A DNA stretch of 47,968 nucleotides from Oscillatoriaceae cyanobacterium Prado104 (GTDB lineage Bacteria > Cyanobacteriota > Cyanobacteriia > Cyanobacteriales > Microcoleaceae). Shown piece after piece: positions 36,701 to 47,700 of the stretch (position 1 is the stretch's first letter; each line of letters opens with the position of its first letter). Both the position numbers and the translations under genes were made by a program. Location of the stretch: contig JALOON010000044.1 in the NCBI GenBank assembly GCA_025454405.1, positions 1 through 47,968 of the forward strand, in the 5' to 3' direction. Under the pieces are notes generated by a model. It worked only from the letters and a program-made list of their open reading frames with translations, did not search any database and was not told the origin of the DNA.

Positions 36701-39700
36701 CGTTGATAGTTTAATTCCCGGTTTAACGGGAGTCAGCGTATCGGATGGCGGCACTTACGATCCGGTTACGGGTGTTGTCAGTTTCCCGGTAATTCCCAGC
36801 CTGGGTGTTGGAACTACACAGGTACGGACGATCGCCTTTGTGCCGCCGCCCACTCTCACAAGCATTACCAATATCGTCCGCAGTACTTCAGACACTCCAG
36901 ATCCCGATCTGGCGAACAACGACGGTTCCCTAGTTGCCGGGCCCGATGTGCCGCAGGCAGGCCAAGTCACCACCGCCATTGGTAGCGCTGCGGATGTTTC
37001 TACCACCAAAAGCGGCCCCGCGCTGGCTACTACAGGTGAGACAGTTGTTTATACAATTACTACTTCCAACTTCGGGCCGAGTCCCGCCGCGAATGTGGTT
37101 GTCAGCGACAGCATTATCTCTGGTTTGACGGGAGTTTTAGCGTCTGACGGCGGTAGTTACGATCCGGTGACGGGGGTGGTGACTTTTCCGGCGATTCCCA
37201 CTTTGGCGAACGGTGCTAGCGTTACCCGTACTGTAAGTTTAATTGCTCCGGCGATCGGCAGCATCAGCAATACTTCTGGCAGCATCTCAACAACGGGCGA
37301 TCCGAATCCCAGCAATAATGACGGTTCAGCAGCAAGTGCGACGGTAATTACTTCGATCGCGCCCGCACCAACTCCGACACCGACACCAACTCCAACGCCA
37401 ACGCCGACACCAACTCCGACGCCGACACCGACGCCAACACCGACTCCGACACCAACTCCGACGCCAACTCCGACACCAACTCCAACTCCGACTCCGACTC
37501 CGACGCCGACACCGACACCGACACCAACTCCAACTCCGACACCGACACCAACTCCAACTCCGACGCCAACGCCAACTCCAACTCCGACTCCGACACCAAC
37601 TCCGACTCCGACACCAACGCCGACTCCGACACCAACGCCGACGCCAACGCCAACTCCAACGCCAACACCGGGAATTCCCACACCAACACCGACGCCGGAC
37701 ATTCCCGCGCCAACACCGACGCCGGGAATTCCCGCGCCGACACCGACACCGGGAATTCCCGCGCCGACACCGACACCGACACCAACACCCGGAATTACAC
37801 CCACGCCAACGCCGACGCCAAACAGTCGAAATACTCCGCCGGTGGCGAATATAGAATTGCCTTTCTTGTTAGTTAGAAACTCGGTGCCGTTCCAAATTGC
37901 GCTGCCAGAAAATACATTTATCGATCGCGATCCGGGAGATGTGCTTACTTACAGGGCGACGCAAGCTAACGGGCAACCGCTGCCGAGTTGGCTGACATTT
38001 AACTCAAATACTCGTACTTTTAGCGGTCAAACTTTCGCACTGGAATTTGTTCCCATCAGACTCACAGCGATCGATCGGGCTGGTGCAACTGCCAGCACTT
38101 TTGTTAACTTGATAACTCTCGCCAGAGGTCAGGCGATCGACGGTTATATTTCCGGGGCAACTGTGTTTTTTGATGCTAACAAAAACGGAGTGTTCGATCG
38201 CAACGAACCGTCTTCGATAACAGGTTCGGCTGGAGAATACGAACTCAATATTTCTTTCCCAACTTTTGATACTAATAGAAACGGCAGGCTCGAACAATCT
38301 GAAGGTAATATTGTGGCTTTTGGAGGTATCGATACAGCTACTACATTGCCCCTAGAAACGCCGATTTCGACACTGCCGGATGCTACTATCGTAAGTTTGT
38401 TAACGAGTTTGGTTGTGGAGTTGGCAGATCGCGGAATTAATCTCGATCGAGCTGGATCTCTTGTTAAAAATACCTTGAGAATTCCCTCTAACATCGATAT
38501 TAGAAATTTCGATCCGATCGCAGCAGTCAGCAACGGGCGATCGGGCGGTATCGAAGTTTTGACGGCAATGACCAAGGTGCAAAACTTCATTACCCAAACT
38601 GTCAGTTTAATCGACGGTGCTTCTAATGCTGCGAATAATGTCATTGTCAAACAAGTTATTTCAGCAATTGCCGATCGCATTCAAACCGGTATCAATTTGG
38701 ATTTAAGCAATCCGGGGCAGTTAAGCGCGATCGTCCGGGAAGCTGCAACTAAAACTCAACAAATTGACCCGAGTTTTAACATTCAAAAAGTCTTAGAAAT
38801 TACTCCGCAAGCCGCCCAAGTAATGGCAGAGGCAAATCAGCGCATAGATGCCGCAGCATCTAGCAATTCCGGCGCTTCGCTTAACTCTGCAATTGCTCGC
38901 ATTCAAAAGGTAGCTTTGGGAGAAACTGCTAAAGATTTAAGGGAAGTTGCGGCGGGCAGCAAGACAATTGCAGCAGCAGTTGCTGAAAATACTGGTGCTG
39001 CTTTAAATACTCAAATTCAAACAGCAATAGTACCTAATGTTGTTCCTACTGCTGCTGTAGCTGATTTTGCTGCAGTTCCATTAGTTGGAATTGGCGTGAA
39101 TATAGTTACTTCTTCGCCTGGTGAAATTATCGGTACGGATAGCAACGATGCGATCGCTGGCAGTAACGGCAACGATACAATTATTGGCAAGCGGGGAAAT
39201 GACCGACTTCTCGGTTTAGAAGGTAACGATTGGATTCATGGCAATCAAGATATCGATACCCTTGATGGGGGGATTGGAGATGATACTATTTACGGCGGTA
39301 AAGGAGAAGATTCTTTAGTCGGTTTTAACGGCGAAGATAGCTTGTTTGGCAACCGAGGTTTCGATAGCATTAATGGAGGCGATGGCAACGATTCTCTGTA
39401 CGGTGGCAAGGGTAACGATTTGCTTGTTGGCGGTAACGGCGATGATTTGCTTGTCGGTCAACTTGGTGAAGATACTCTGACTGGCGGTTCGGGGAATGAT
39501 GTATTTTTGTTAGCGCCGCAACAGGGGATTGATACGATTTTTGATTTTGAAAAAGGTCGAGATTTAATTGGGTTATCGGGCGGTTTAAACTTCGGCCAGC
39601 TCAGCATTACTTCTGCTAACAATACAACTTTAATTAGCGTTGCTAGCAGCGGTCAAGTTTTGGCTGCTGTCAGGGGAATCCCACCGAATTTGTTGGGGAC

Positions 39701-39728
39701 TGAGGATTTTGTTCCGGGTGTTATTTAG
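33795..39728 (+). CDS. Large secreted-type multidomain protein: DUF4347, lectin, DUF11 repeats, RTX
   Basis: This 1977-residue protein has no classical signal peptide; the RTX C-terminus points to type I secretion. Order: DUF4347 (about 52-205; H109 in IVAHG and C152 in [10 protein letters not shown], spaced like a caspase-type His-Cys dyad); a legume-type lectin-like beta-sandwich (about 220-530: [36 protein letters not shown]); five DUF11 repeats (about 540-1180, each with KSGP, NNGPSxAxNVxIxDS and [15 protein letters not shown]); a Pro-Thr tract of about 50 pairs (about 1190-1290) plus GIPAPTPTP units; an Ig-like domain (about 1345-1445); an EF-hand-like piece ([12 protein letters not shown]); and RTX calcium repeats (about 1775-1900: [19 protein letters not shown]). 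It is probably an adhesin or cell-surface/exoprotein. DUF4347 is common at the start of large cyanobacterial exoproteins; whether it cuts peptides is unknown. No type I transporter genes lie nearby. Confidence 0.9.
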   Translation: MKFLPQMTFSLPLYEVSELKQTSDRELGAIELFSKLFSPMITNRFHAIEKSKKHIIFIDSRVENWQQLASGIKPNTEAIILNPTSDGITQITKKLARHNKLDSIQIVAHGEPASLQIGTTKLDSNSIKKYSSQLQQWQKALIKNGDILLVACSVAAGETGKNFVQQLREITGANIAASANFTGSTAKGGDWKLEVVAGEVTTCLAFHQEVLETYNFVLSTLVNETFTQATVRGPWIYGGLNGAVFDPNPVFPANTQSIPGITAGVAPSMLPGLGGDTPGQGALRLTPSAAAREAFVIYNNTIPSTEGLRITFDFFAYNGSGFPQPGNGISFFLIDGTASPTAAGGFGGSLGYANINTTFVNTPGLVGGYLGIGLDEFGSFSNSNEGRSGPLPPAIPGSSLVADRPDSITIRGSQASNYAFLTNAISPIGIDNIPTSISFLDPLNFNNPLATNREAAKRSIQIILDPPTSATPNRLTVALDLNNNGLFADPGETLIDIPNLATTNGTVPANFKFGFASSTGLATNTHEIRNLLIETVNPVPASQTDVVTIKSGPSLIPPGGNITYTIATTNQGSQPARDVLVQDEIPSLLLPFFPLLPPIAITGGGTYSSVTRNVTWPRIPVLNPGETITYTVTVGLPTDPFLSIGSTFANVAYSSAATFDPDLSNNNGSTAIGQQITTVTVTFADLVTTKSGPVTAAAGSTITYTANTANTGPDPAQNVVITDSIVPGLIGVSASDGGSYDPVTGVVTFGTIASLPVGTVSRTISFVAPANVSSVSNTARSGSTTPDPLPSNNDGSSTNSSVTTTITPSADITTTKVGPNAANPGAALSFTIITTNNGPSTAVNVTIADSISPGLTGVTASDGGSYNPATGIVTFPPLPTLPNNNVVTRTIGLIAPPAGIISNTASSFSATFDPDRANNNSATISTTIAPSADVATFKTAPSIINAGDQLTYTITSQNNGPIAAANVTIVDSLIPGLTGVSVSDGGTYDPVTGVVSFPVIPSLGVGTTQVRTIAFVPPPTLTSITNIVRSTSDTPDPDLANNDGSLVAGPDVPQAGQVTTAIGSAADVSTTKSGPALATTGETVVYTITTSNFGPSPAANVVVSDSIISGLTGVLASDGGSYDPVTGVVTFPAIPTLANGASVTRTVSLIAPAIGSISNTSGSISTTGDPNPSNNDGSAASATVITSIAPAPTPTPTPTPTPTPTPTPTPTPTPTPTPTPTPTPTPTPTPTPTPTPTPTPTPTPTPTPTPTPTPTPTPTPTPTPTPTPTPTPTPTPTPTPTPTPTPTPTPTPGIPTPTPTPDIPAPTPTPGIPAPTPTPGIPAPTPTPTPTPGITPTPTPTPNSRNTPPVANIELPFLLVRNSVPFQIALPENTFIDRDPGDVLTYRATQANGQPLPSWLTFNSNTRTFSGQTFALEFVPIRLTAIDRAGATASTFVNLITLARGQAIDGYISGATVFFDANKNGVFDRNEPSSITGSAGEYELNISFPTFDTNRNGRLEQSEGNIVAFGGIDTATTLPLETPISTLPDATIVSLLTSLVVELADRGINLDRAGSLVKNTLRIPSNIDIRNFDPIAAVSNGRSGGIEVLTAMTKVQNFITQTVSLIDGASNAANNVIVKQVISAIADRIQTGINLDLSNPGQLSAIVREAATKTQQIDPSFNIQKVLEITPQAAQVMAEANQRIDAAASSNSGASLNSAIARIQKVALGETAKDLREVAAGSKTIAAAVAENTGAALNTQIQTAIVPNVVPTAAVADFAAVPLVGIGVNIVTSSPGEIIGTDSNDAIAGSNGNDTIIGKRGNDRLLGLEGNDWIHGNQDIDTLDGGIGDDTIYGGKGEDSLVGFNGEDSLFGNRGFDSINGGDGNDSLYGGKGNDLLVGGNGDDLLVGQLGEDTLTGGSGNDVFLLAPQQGIDTIFDFEKGRDLIGLSGGLNFGQLSITSANNTTLISVASSGQVLAAVRGIPPNLLGTEDFVPGVI
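37368..37830 (+). repeat. Pro-Thr coding hexamer repeat
   Basis: About 50 tandem CCNACN hexamers (variants of CCAACTCCGACACCG), then five GGAATTCCC-bearing units coding [13 protein letters not shown] peptides. Codon third positions vary in blocks, a sign of repeated slippage or unequal exchange. Confidence 0.9.
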
Positions 39729-40105
39729 TTAGGGCGATCGGGCTATGCTGAATAATATCCTGCTTTTGAGGACTGATATCGTTTCCGATAGCATCGGAAT
39801 GATTTAACCGCACCAGCGCCAGAGAACACTCCAGGGAGAGAAGAGAGAGATGCATAATTCTGATGCAATCGGATTTAATATGAAGTCCTCACTACAAACG
39901 GCTGGTGAGGTTTGTAGTGAGAACTTTAGTTCTTTCTTTTGAGGACTGAAGTCCCCACTACAAACGGCGTGTTAGAAAAATTGGCTGCGCGATGCTAACT
40001 CGGGTTCAATTGAGCTATATTATTAGTGAGACATTTTCCATTCTTTTGACCATACTATAGGGGCCAAGTACGATCGAGCCTGCGGGTTCAACAACCACAG
40101 GATTT
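39729..40105. other. Intergenic region with GAGGACTGAAGTCC/CACTACAAAC repeats
   Basis: A perfect 12-bp inverted repeat, CTCACTACAAAC and GTTTGTAGTGAG (39888-39899 and 39910-39921), has a 10-bp loop. A further half-unit, GAGGACTGAAGTCCCCACTACAAAC, lies at 39941-39965. This is a dispersed repeat that may serve as terminator for the gene to the left. No gene is seen. Confidence 0.65.
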
Positions 40106-43024
40106 ATGCAACTAAAAATTATGGCAAAGATAAAAAAATATATTTCCTGGTTTTTATCAACATTATTATTAACGCTGATTTTGACAGAATTACCTTCATT
40201 TCCTGCTAGCGATCGCCTCGATATTGCCAACTACATCCCGGAGTTAGTTGATTATACTTTATCAAACGGGTTAAGAGTGATTTTAGCCAAAGATGATTCG
40301 GCTCCCGTCGTAGCAGTTAATATCCGTTACTACGTTGGAGGAGCAAACGACCCAGAACAGCGCTCGGGCTTCGCCCATCTGTTTGAACACATGATGTTTA
40401 ACGGCTCCGATAATGTTGGTAAAGGAGAATTTGATGCCTATCTAGACCCAGTTGGTGCTGTGCACAATGCTGCTACCGATGTTGACTACACGTATTATTA
40501 TCAAGTATTGCCTGCCGATCGATTGCCGTTAGCGCTGTGGCTGGAGAGCGATCGCATGGCATCATTAAAGATTACCCAGGAAACATTTGACACCGAGCGG
40601 CAAGTAGTAATTCAGGAGTTAAATGAAACATTCAATGCACCTTACGGCCGCACTCAAATTTATTTGGCTACTACTCCTTTTCGCGGTTACTTACCATACG
40701 AACACGAACCGGGAGGCAGTATAGAAGATGTCAAAGCAGCAACTTTAGCAGAAGCAAAAGCCTTTCACGATAAATATTACATTCCCAACAATGCCACGTT
40801 AGTTATTGCTGGCGATATCGATTTCGATCGAACTAAAGCGCTAGTCCAAGCTTATTTTGGCGAGATTCCTCCAGGAGAACCAGTCGTACCGATTCTCAAA
40901 CAATATCCTTTGCCCGATCGCTTTCCTATTCTCAGAACGGATGCTAAAACTGGCTGTAAAATCGGTTATGAGGATACTATTATCGACCCTTTAATCGAGC
41001 TTCCCCAAATTGCCTACACAGTTGTTGCTCCCTCAGAAGGTCCCGATTTTTATGCCCTCACCCTGTTAAGCCATATTTTGAGCGCTGGCGAAAGCAGCCG
41101 TTTCCAGCAACAAATAATTCGCAAAGGGCTAGCTGCAAGTGCCTCGGCAGATGTTTTAGCAAATATCGGCGCATCCCTATTTGTAGTTTCTGGTATTCCT
41201 AATGCCGATCGATCTTTAAAATCAGTAAAATCTCAGTTACAAGCACAACTGAGAGAAGTGATGGCTAATGGCGTCAGCGAAGCAGAAGTAGCGCGCGCTA
41301 AAAAGAGTATCAAAATTAACTCAATAAGTAGCTTGCGATCGTCCGTGGAAAATACTGCATTGGCGCTTCAAGATGCTACCCATCGATTTGGTTCTCCCCA
41401 AGGAATTGTGAAAGATATTGCCAACTTAGATGCCGTTACGGTTGCAGATATCCAGAGGGTTGCCCGAACTTATTTCTGCCAAAAACCGACGAACATTCTG
41501 ATTACGCTAAAAACTGGCAAAGAACAGTTAGCAACCCATCCAGGCAAGCTTGTAGAACCGATCGACGTACCGATTGCATCGCAGCAACTCAAACCCAGTT
41601 CAGCCACTTCAGAACAACTGGCTAAGCTGCCAACAGGGACAGTCAGCCGCACCCGGTCCCCTCAAGCTTTTCCAGCTAAAAAAACTAAGTTTCCTCCCTA
41701 TGAAACATTCAGTTTAAATAATGGATTGAAGGCAATATTTGTCGAACATCACGAATTTCCCAAGTTACAATTGCGACTGATTGTCGGTGGTTCCGATGTC
41801 GCAGTTCCTGCTAACAAGCAAGGCATCGCTCATTTACTAACGGAAACCATTATTCAAGGTACAAAAACTGCCTCTGGGGCTGAAATTGCCCAACGAATTG
41901 AATCGGTAGGAGGTTCGGTGAGTGCTGATTCCGATTTAGAACATCTCGCGATTAATGCCGATGCTCCATCTACAGATTACCAAATCGCCTTCGATATTTT
42001 AGCGGATGTGGCACTAAATCCTACATTTGGCAAGCCAGCATTTGCAGTCGCTCAGTCTCAAATGCTAACCTCTTTACTGGAATCAGAAACCGATCCCTCA
42101 TGGCTGGCCGAGCGTCAATTTTATCGCATAGCTTATCCCGAGCATCCTTACGGATTTATTACATCAACTGCAACGGTGAAGAATATCACTCGCAACGATT
42201 TGGTCAATTTTCACAAAACTTTTTTCAAGCCTAACAATGCCCTTTTGGTAATTGCGGGCGACATCTCTTTAGAGTTAGCTAAAACAGAAACCGAGCGAGT
42301 GTTTGGCAGTTGGCAAGAGGGTAAAGTGCCGGATTTTTTAGCCTATCCTCCCAACAAAATGGGCGATACTTCTGCAATCTACACGATCGATCGTCCTGGT
42401 TCAGAACAAGCAACAATTCGCGTTGGCAATCTCACTTTAAATGCCCGGAATCCTGAAGGCTACCCTTTATCAGCAGTCAATGCGGTTTTAGGAGGAGATG
42501 GACTTTTTAGCCGTTTGAACAAGAATTTGCGAGTTGATAAGGGCTATACCTATGATGCAACCAGCGCCGTGCATGATGGTTCCAACGATATCGGTACTTT
42601 TGTTGTGGCAACAGATGTCGATCTAGAACGAGCTGGAGATGCGTTAAGGGAAATTTTGCAGGAATTAAAAACCATTCAGACTCAAGCAATTCCAGAAAGC
42701 GAACTTGCATCAGTCAAAGGCAAGCTTTTGGGAGGCTTCGATTTAGGACTGGAAGATCCTTTTGCTGTGGCAGGTGTTTTAGCGGATTATCACTTGACGG
42801 GACGACCTTTACAAGAGTATCAAAACTACCGCCAGAAAATAGCACAGGTGACTCAACAGGATGGGTTAAAGGTAGCAGCAAAATACATCTCATCCTATCC
42901 AATTATTGTGGTTGTTGGTAATGTTTCGATCGTGAAGCCTCAGTTAGATAAATTGGGTCGAGTCGTGCAAGTTGACAGTGAGGGAAAAGTAGTTAATTAT
43001 GGATTAAAAATCGATCGCCCGTAG
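40106..43024 (+). CDS. M16 family zinc metallopeptidase, two-domain
   Basis: This 972-residue protein has two M16 (pitrilysin/insulinase-like) halves. The first is active-looking: inverted zinc motif HLFEH (H91, E94, H95), with the third ligand E171 in VVIQEL 76 residues on. The second half (from about 530, FSLNNGLKAIFVEHHEF) has HLLTET in the motif place and should be inactive, the usual clamp arrangement. Residues 1-35 form a signal peptide (KIKKYISWFLSTLLLTLILTEL, possible cut after PSFPA), so it probably works in the periplasm on short peptides or unfolded proteins. ATG 40106 has AGG upstream; ATG 40121 (MAKIKK) is an alternative start. The last codons and stop lie in a unit of the tandem repeat that follows. 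Confidence 0.93.
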   Translation: MQLKIMAKIKKYISWFLSTLLLTLILTELPSFPASDRLDIANYIPELVDYTLSNGLRVILAKDDSAPVVAVNIRYYVGGANDPEQRSGFAHLFEHMMFNGSDNVGKGEFDAYLDPVGAVHNAATDVDYTYYYQVLPADRLPLALWLESDRMASLKITQETFDTERQVVIQELNETFNAPYGRTQIYLATTPFRGYLPYEHEPGGSIEDVKAATLAEAKAFHDKYYIPNNATLVIAGDIDFDRTKALVQAYFGEIPPGEPVVPILKQYPLPDRFPILRTDAKTGCKIGYEDTIIDPLIELPQIAYTVVAPSEGPDFYALTLLSHILSAGESSRFQQQIIRKGLAASASADVLANIGASLFVVSGIPNADRSLKSVKSQLQAQLREVMANGVSEAEVARAKKSIKINSISSLRSSVENTALALQDATHRFGSPQGIVKDIANLDAVTVADIQRVARTYFCQKPTNILITLKTGKEQLATHPGKLVEPIDVPIASQQLKPSSATSEQLAKLPTGTVSRTRSPQAFPAKKTKFPPYETFSLNNGLKAIFVEHHEFPKLQLRLIVGGSDVAVPANKQGIAHLLTETIIQGTKTASGAEIAQRIESVGGSVSADSDLEHLAINADAPSTDYQIAFDILADVALNPTFGKPAFAVAQSQMLTSLLESETDPSWLAERQFYRIAYPEHPYGFITSTATVKNITRNDLVNFHKTFFKPNNALLVIAGDISLELAKTETERVFGSWQEGKVPDFLAYPPNKMGDTSAIYTIDRPGSEQATIRVGNLTLNARNPEGYPLSAVNAVLGGDGLFSRLNKNLRVDKGYTYDATSAVHDGSNDIGTFVVATDVDLERAGDALREILQELKTIQTQAIPESELASVKGKLLGGFDLGLEDPFAVAGVLADYHLTGRPLQEYQNYRQKIAQVTQQDGLKVAAKYISSYPIIVVVGNVSIVKPQLDKLGRVVQVDSEGKVVNYGLKIDRP

Positions 43025-43031
43025 TTGGGAA

Positions 43032-43354
43032 AAGTTCGATCGCCCGCAATTTAAGCAAGTGCAAGCGATTGTAATTTAAGCAAGTACGATCGCCCGTAAT
43101 TAAAAAAGTACGATCGTCCGTAATTTCAGAAAGTACGATCGCCCATAATTTAAGCAAGTACGATCGCCCGCAATTTCAAAAAGTACGATCGCCCCTAATT
43201 TAAAAAGTGCGATCGTCCGCAATTTAAGAAAGTACGATCGCCCGTAATTAGAGCGAGAACGATCGCCCATAATTTAAGCAAGTGCGATCGCCCATAATTT
43301 AAGCAAGTGCGATCGCCCGTAATTTAAGCAAGTGCGATCGCCCGCAATCTCAAC
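43032..43354. repeat. 25-bp HIP1-like tandem repeat, 13 units
   Basis: Units follow AAGTRCGATCGCCCGTAATT plus TAAGC, with mismatches mainly in the AT-rich part. CGATCG is kept in 12 of 13. It lies between the convergent M16 and HAD genes. A further single unit is at 43884-43908, before the HAD start, and the end of the M16 gene (43007-43024) also resembles one. The function is unknown. This region has no gene. Confidence 0.9.
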
Positions 43355-43387
43355 AAGTCTGTTTCGTAATGTAGGTTAATCTTGTAA

Positions 43388-43855
43388 TTAAGTTTTTTGC
43401 CAACGTGAGATTGCTTCTAAAACAGTCCAATTCCAACTGCGATCGTCGGGAGCAACTACAACTACTTTAAAACCATATTTTTTGCCTTCCAATTTAACTC
43501 CTTCAGAATCATCCACATGCAGGTCAATACCAAAAGCGCGTGGATTTTTACTGGGCAATGAATCGCCCGGATAGCGACTCAGAGATGTATTGTGGATCTT
43601 TTGATTGATAACCTCTGCTACCTTAATGCCATAGCAAAGCAACCACAGGCGGACATAACAAGGAGAACGGTACGAAGTTGTATAAATCGATATTTCATGA
43701 CCGTACTGTTGCAATTCCTGGATTAATTTACAAGTTCCCAGTCGCAATGGTTCGTTAATCCAAGGTTTCAGAAAAAATGGCACTCTATTTGGTTCACAAG
43801 GGACATACCTCCGATCGCAAATTAGAGTATCATCAAGGTCAAATGAAATTCGCAT
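43388..43855 (-). CDS. HAD-superfamily hydrolase
   Basis: This 155-residue protein opens with the HAD motif I: MRISFDLDDTL, nucleophile D7 and acid D9. Motif II is likely the Thr/Ser of IYTTSYRS (about 65-72), and the late acidic motif is LHVDDSEG (about 112-119). The short length and small cap suit a nucleotidase-like or unclassified HAD phosphatase; the substrate is unknown. The ATG at 43855 is chosen because it gives the usual start straight before motif I; an upstream TTG (43876) would add seven residues. It lies 99 bp after the putative immunity gene, on the same strand, and may share its transcript. Confidence 0.85.
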   Translation of the reverse strand: MRISFDLDDTLICDRRYVPCEPNRVPFFLKPWINEPLRLGTCKLIQELQQYGHEISIYTTSYRSPCYVRLWLLCYGIKVAEVINQKIHNTSLSRYPGDSLPSKNPRAFGIDLHVDDSEGVKLEGKKYGFKVVVVAPDDRSWNWTVLEAISRWQKT

Positions 43856-43954
43856 ATTAAGGACGAGATACCGCAATCTAGAAAAGTGCGATCGACCGTA
43901 ATTTAAACCAACTACGAAGTAATAATGCCTGCTAAGAGCTCGAACGACGACAAA

Positions 43955-44512
43955 CTATGAGCGCTGATATTGTAAGGTGTCAGTTAATTTTGCAATCTCT
44001 TCAGCACTGAATCCAACTACTTCTAGCATGCAAAGACAATTATTTAAGTCTAGTCCAAACCGAACTCGCCCACACACAATTTGAGAGACTACCTCCAAAT
44101 TATAAAAAACCACACAGATATGATTAGAGCCTACATGCAATTTAAATGTTCCATTTTCTCTATAGTAGTATCCATGTGCTAACTCTATGCTTGATGGATC
44201 GCCATCAATTTGGAAAATTGGTCTCCCCAATTTAGCTGGGAGGCTGGCATTAATATGAAATTCTGAAGGTTGGATAGTAACTAGCCCTGCCACAACCACT
44301 GTTATCTCCCTAATCATTTTCATTTGCGAGTCAATTCCTATCTCCACCAGTGAGTATTGATCGCCAATACTCCAATATAGTTTTGGCACCCGCCCCATCA
44401 AATTTTGAGAAGCGAGTGAGTCGCGTTCTTCCCATCTAATGCTGATGGGAACATAGTCATCGAATTCTATACTTTCAGGTAGGCTTTCTGAAACATCTAC
44501 AAACTTCAACAT
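43955..44512 (-). CDS. Unknown protein, putative immunity protein
   Basis: This 185-residue protein was not recognised. The ATG at 44512 has a good ribosome site (GAGGAAAG, 2-9 bp upstream); an in-frame TTG at 44524 is less likely. It appears as a mixed beta-rich soluble protein (PKLYWSIGDQYSLVEIGID, REITVVVAGLVTIQ, RVRFGLDLNNCLCMLEVVGFS), ending in a short helix (AEEIAKLTDTLQ). There is no signal or membrane segment. It is the first gene downstream of the toxin-like gene on the same strand, across a 250-bp gap, the usual place of an immunity gene. The immunity role is inferred from position, size and lack of other function only. Confidence 0.65.
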   Translation of the reverse strand: MLKFVDVSESLPESIEFDDYVPISIRWEERDSLASQNLMGRVPKLYWSIGDQYSLVEIGIDSQMKMIREITVVVAGLVTIQPSEFHINASLPAKLGRPIFQIDGDPSSIELAHGYYYRENGTFKLHVGSNHICVVFYNLEVVSQIVCGRVRFGLDLNNCLCMLEVVGFSAEEIAKLTDTLQYQRS

Positions 44513-44762
44513 AACTTTCCTCAAAATATGTTTTATCTGGTTAAGGCTTGCTTAATTAATGCACAAGGTATGCCAGACAAGGCTTTCAAGCATCTTGTGA
44601 CTTGCGCAAGTGCAAGGTTTTGGAATCTAGGAACCCAAAAACGGGAGCATTTTTGTGGGAAATTCTTGGGTATTCAGGCGGTCTGCCAACGGTCAAACTC
44701 ACATTTTTCCAGCCCTGTAGCATCTAGATTAGCTCTCTACGATTCCCGCGAGCAAGGCCTAG
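44513..44762. other. Gap between toxin-like and immunity-like genes
   Basis: 250 bp without a convincing gene. It holds a 12-bp palindrome, ACTTGCGCAAGT (44600-44611), inside a wider inverted CTTG...CAAG. It may be the scar of an insertion or deletion, for example a lost cassette. No known element was recognised. Confidence 0.4.
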
Positions 44763-47700
44763 TTATGGCAGGCCAACAGCATGGTAAATTACTGGTAGTT
44801 GACCGGCTTCACGAGGACGACCAAACTTTAGTTCCCATCTGCCGATTCGTATTACTGTATCGTAAGTTATGCCTTGTTTAAGTGCTTGAACGACTGCCTG
44901 CCTGAAATCTTCCAATAACAACTGGGTGAATAACTCACCTCGATCGGAGCCTTTACTGCTTATATATCCTAGCACTCTTTCAAGTAAATGCTTTGTTGCA
45001 TTAGGGGAAACCCAAAACTTTTGTCCGTTGACAGTCAACTCAAAAGACCGTGGAATAAGAGTTCTTTCATACACGGGTTGTGTCGCTTTAATTACAGTCC
45101 AAACTGTTCTTGCTTTACCACCTTCCTGTATTGCACGCAGCACACGCCCTGCTAGTTTTATGGCTCCGGTTAAAGCGAGAACACCCACAGCCTCAAGGAA
45201 ATTTTTGAAATTGTTAGCAGCAGCCTGTAACCCTTGTTTATCCTGCGCTTTGAATACATTGAGTAAAAAGCTACCAAGGTTAAATCCTGCAGAAAAACCA
45301 AAGGCTATAATAAGCGCGGCATCGAGCGCTTGACCCACACCTGGTATGGCTTGCAAAGGTGCAAAAGCAATCCCCAGAGCAAGTAATCCCCCTATAAATT
45401 CTGGGTCATTCAGGATTCGCTCAAAAGCAGTCTTAGCATCTCCCACAAGCAAACCTGGTACCAGTTGAATAGCAGCCTTGAGCTTTTCTATAAAACTCAT
45501 CTTGCTAACATCAGGATTTCCACCAGCAGCAAAAAAATCTCCTGAAAACTTTTCCGCATCTGGTTTGTAAGCGATCGGCAGCTCATAAAACTTTTGACTC
45601 GGCTCAGGCTTGTACTTCGGCTGCTTATTCAACTCCAAAATATCCTTCGGCGGCTTAGTCAACCGCGGCGCTTCCCCAGCTTCTGGCAAATTATTCGTCT
45701 GCGTCCCCGTACCCTTCGGATCGTAAGACCCCCTCGCCGTTTCCGATTCACCGGGTACAGACCTCCCATTCTCCCAATTAGACTTCGACCAACTCTCATT
45801 CCAATTATTGCGCCCGTCATCCCACACCGTCCCGCTTCTCGTCCAACTCCAATTACTTTGCTTGCTAGTAGTCGTCCCCCCTTTCGTTAACGATTCGACA
45901 TTAGTACCGCTGATGGTTTCACTCCAACTGTAACCACCTTTAAACTCCCGTCTCGTGTAACTCGAATTCCAAGTCTCACTACCACTCGTTGAAGTAGTTA
46001 CACCTTTATCCGTATTGCTGTCATTCCACCATCTCTCGTAACTGCTCGTTTGGGTATCATCTTTGCGCCCATCTTTATAAACAGTAACTGTTTGCCCGTT
46101 GCGCGTGCGCACAGTATCGCTGCTCGATGATGAAGTATTGTTAGTTCCATCATTATTGCTATTGGAACGAGTAGATGTTATTGTCTGTTCGTCCCCAGTG
46201 CTCGTCGTAGTATAAGCATCTATCTTATACTCGTTCTCGAATTGAATGTCGTTCTGAGAAAAAGTTTCTCGATCGCTCTTAGAAGTGACTTTCCCGGAAC
46301 TATTGGCAGTATAACCATCCGACTTAGTTACCGAATAACTATCTGAAATCCAGCTTCGGGTATCCGGACCGTGTTTGTAAGTTCTCGTGTCATTTCCTTG
46401 AGTTACAGAGTAATTGTTGTTGCGATTGTTTTGCCAATATGAGGGGCCGTTGCTGCTGTTAGTTTGTTCGGTTTGACTGGCAGTGAAAGTGTCTGTATAG
46501 GCGCTATTTTTTGATTTGCCGTCATCGTAACTGCTTTGAGTGTTGCTACTGACTTCGGAGTAAGTATCGCGCGTGTTGCCGTTGACAGCTTTGCCGTTAG
46601 TTGTAGTGTTGTCCCAGGTTGAGTTAATGACAGAATAGTTGTCGCTGCTGCTGATGTTAGTGGAGAAACCGCTGCTGTTGTTGCTAGCAGACTCAATTCT
46701 TCTGACGGTGGTTTCTTCGCCGCTGTGGGTGTTGTTGGAATTGCTACCGTTATTGCTATTAGTCCACTTGGCGTTGCCTGCTGTTTGGATTGAGTCGTTA
46801 GTGCTTGATGTGTTGTTGCCGTTGGTATGACGGGTGTTGTGGTTGGATTTTGACCCCCAATCATCTTGACGGTTGCCGTTAACTATGCTCAGGTTCGTAC
46901 CGTATTGGCTGTTAGATTGAGATTTGCTATTTCGGTAACTTTCAGCAGCGTTGTTTGTGGTTTGAGTGGGATTGGTAAAGCTGGTAGAAGTGCGGGATTT
47001 CTCAGCCGATTCGCTACTGTCGCTGCGAGTTCCTTCGTGTCTGACTCGGCTGCGGTTATCCTGCCATTGATTTTTGTTTTCTTGCAAGTTTTCGGAAAAG
47101 CTGGTGCTAGTGTGAGTGCTAGCATTGGTGGTTGAATTGTTTGTAATTTGACTCGAAGAGTTGCCCTTGTGGTTAGTTTTGGTGGTGTTTCGATCCCAAT
47201 TTGACTCGGTGTTGGAAAAGCTGCTAGTGGTTTGAGAAGTTGTGCTGTTTGTGCCGTTAGAATTGCTAGTAGTGCTGGTAGTGCGCGGCGGTGTTTCTAC
47301 GGTATGGGAGTGAGTGCCAACGTTGGAATCTCCAGTTGAGGTAGTGGTAGTTTTGGGTTGCCCGGATGAAGCGTTGGTTAGGGCTGCGGCTCTTTCTGAG
47401 GGTTTGGCTGCGGTAGAATTGGCAGAGTTACTGCCATTTATACTAGCATCAATTAAGGGTTTTGTCAAGAGTTTTGCTGCTGCCAATACTGGAATTGTGG
47501 GAATGGTTTCGGCTGCTGTAGCAATGGCTGATTCTGCATTGAGAATTCCGTATCCCGTCCTTTCATCCCAGTCTGGTATGTCGATGTCTTTTGCCGTATT
47601 TAGCAGGATGTTTTTGATTTGTTGGTAGTCCAGAGATGGGTTGGTAGCCCACATTTGAGATATAGTATTTGTGACTTTTGCTGCGGCTACTGACGTGCCA

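Noticed and set aside
37157..37804. Minus-strand frame rich in Val-Gly pairs
   Set aside because: Antisense reading of the Pro-Thr hexamer tract; the plus strand has domains on both sides in the same frame.
44528..44881. 117-codon plus-strand frame between toxin-like and immunity-like genes
   Set aside because: Overlaps the toxin C-terminus antisense and has no recognisable domain or good start.
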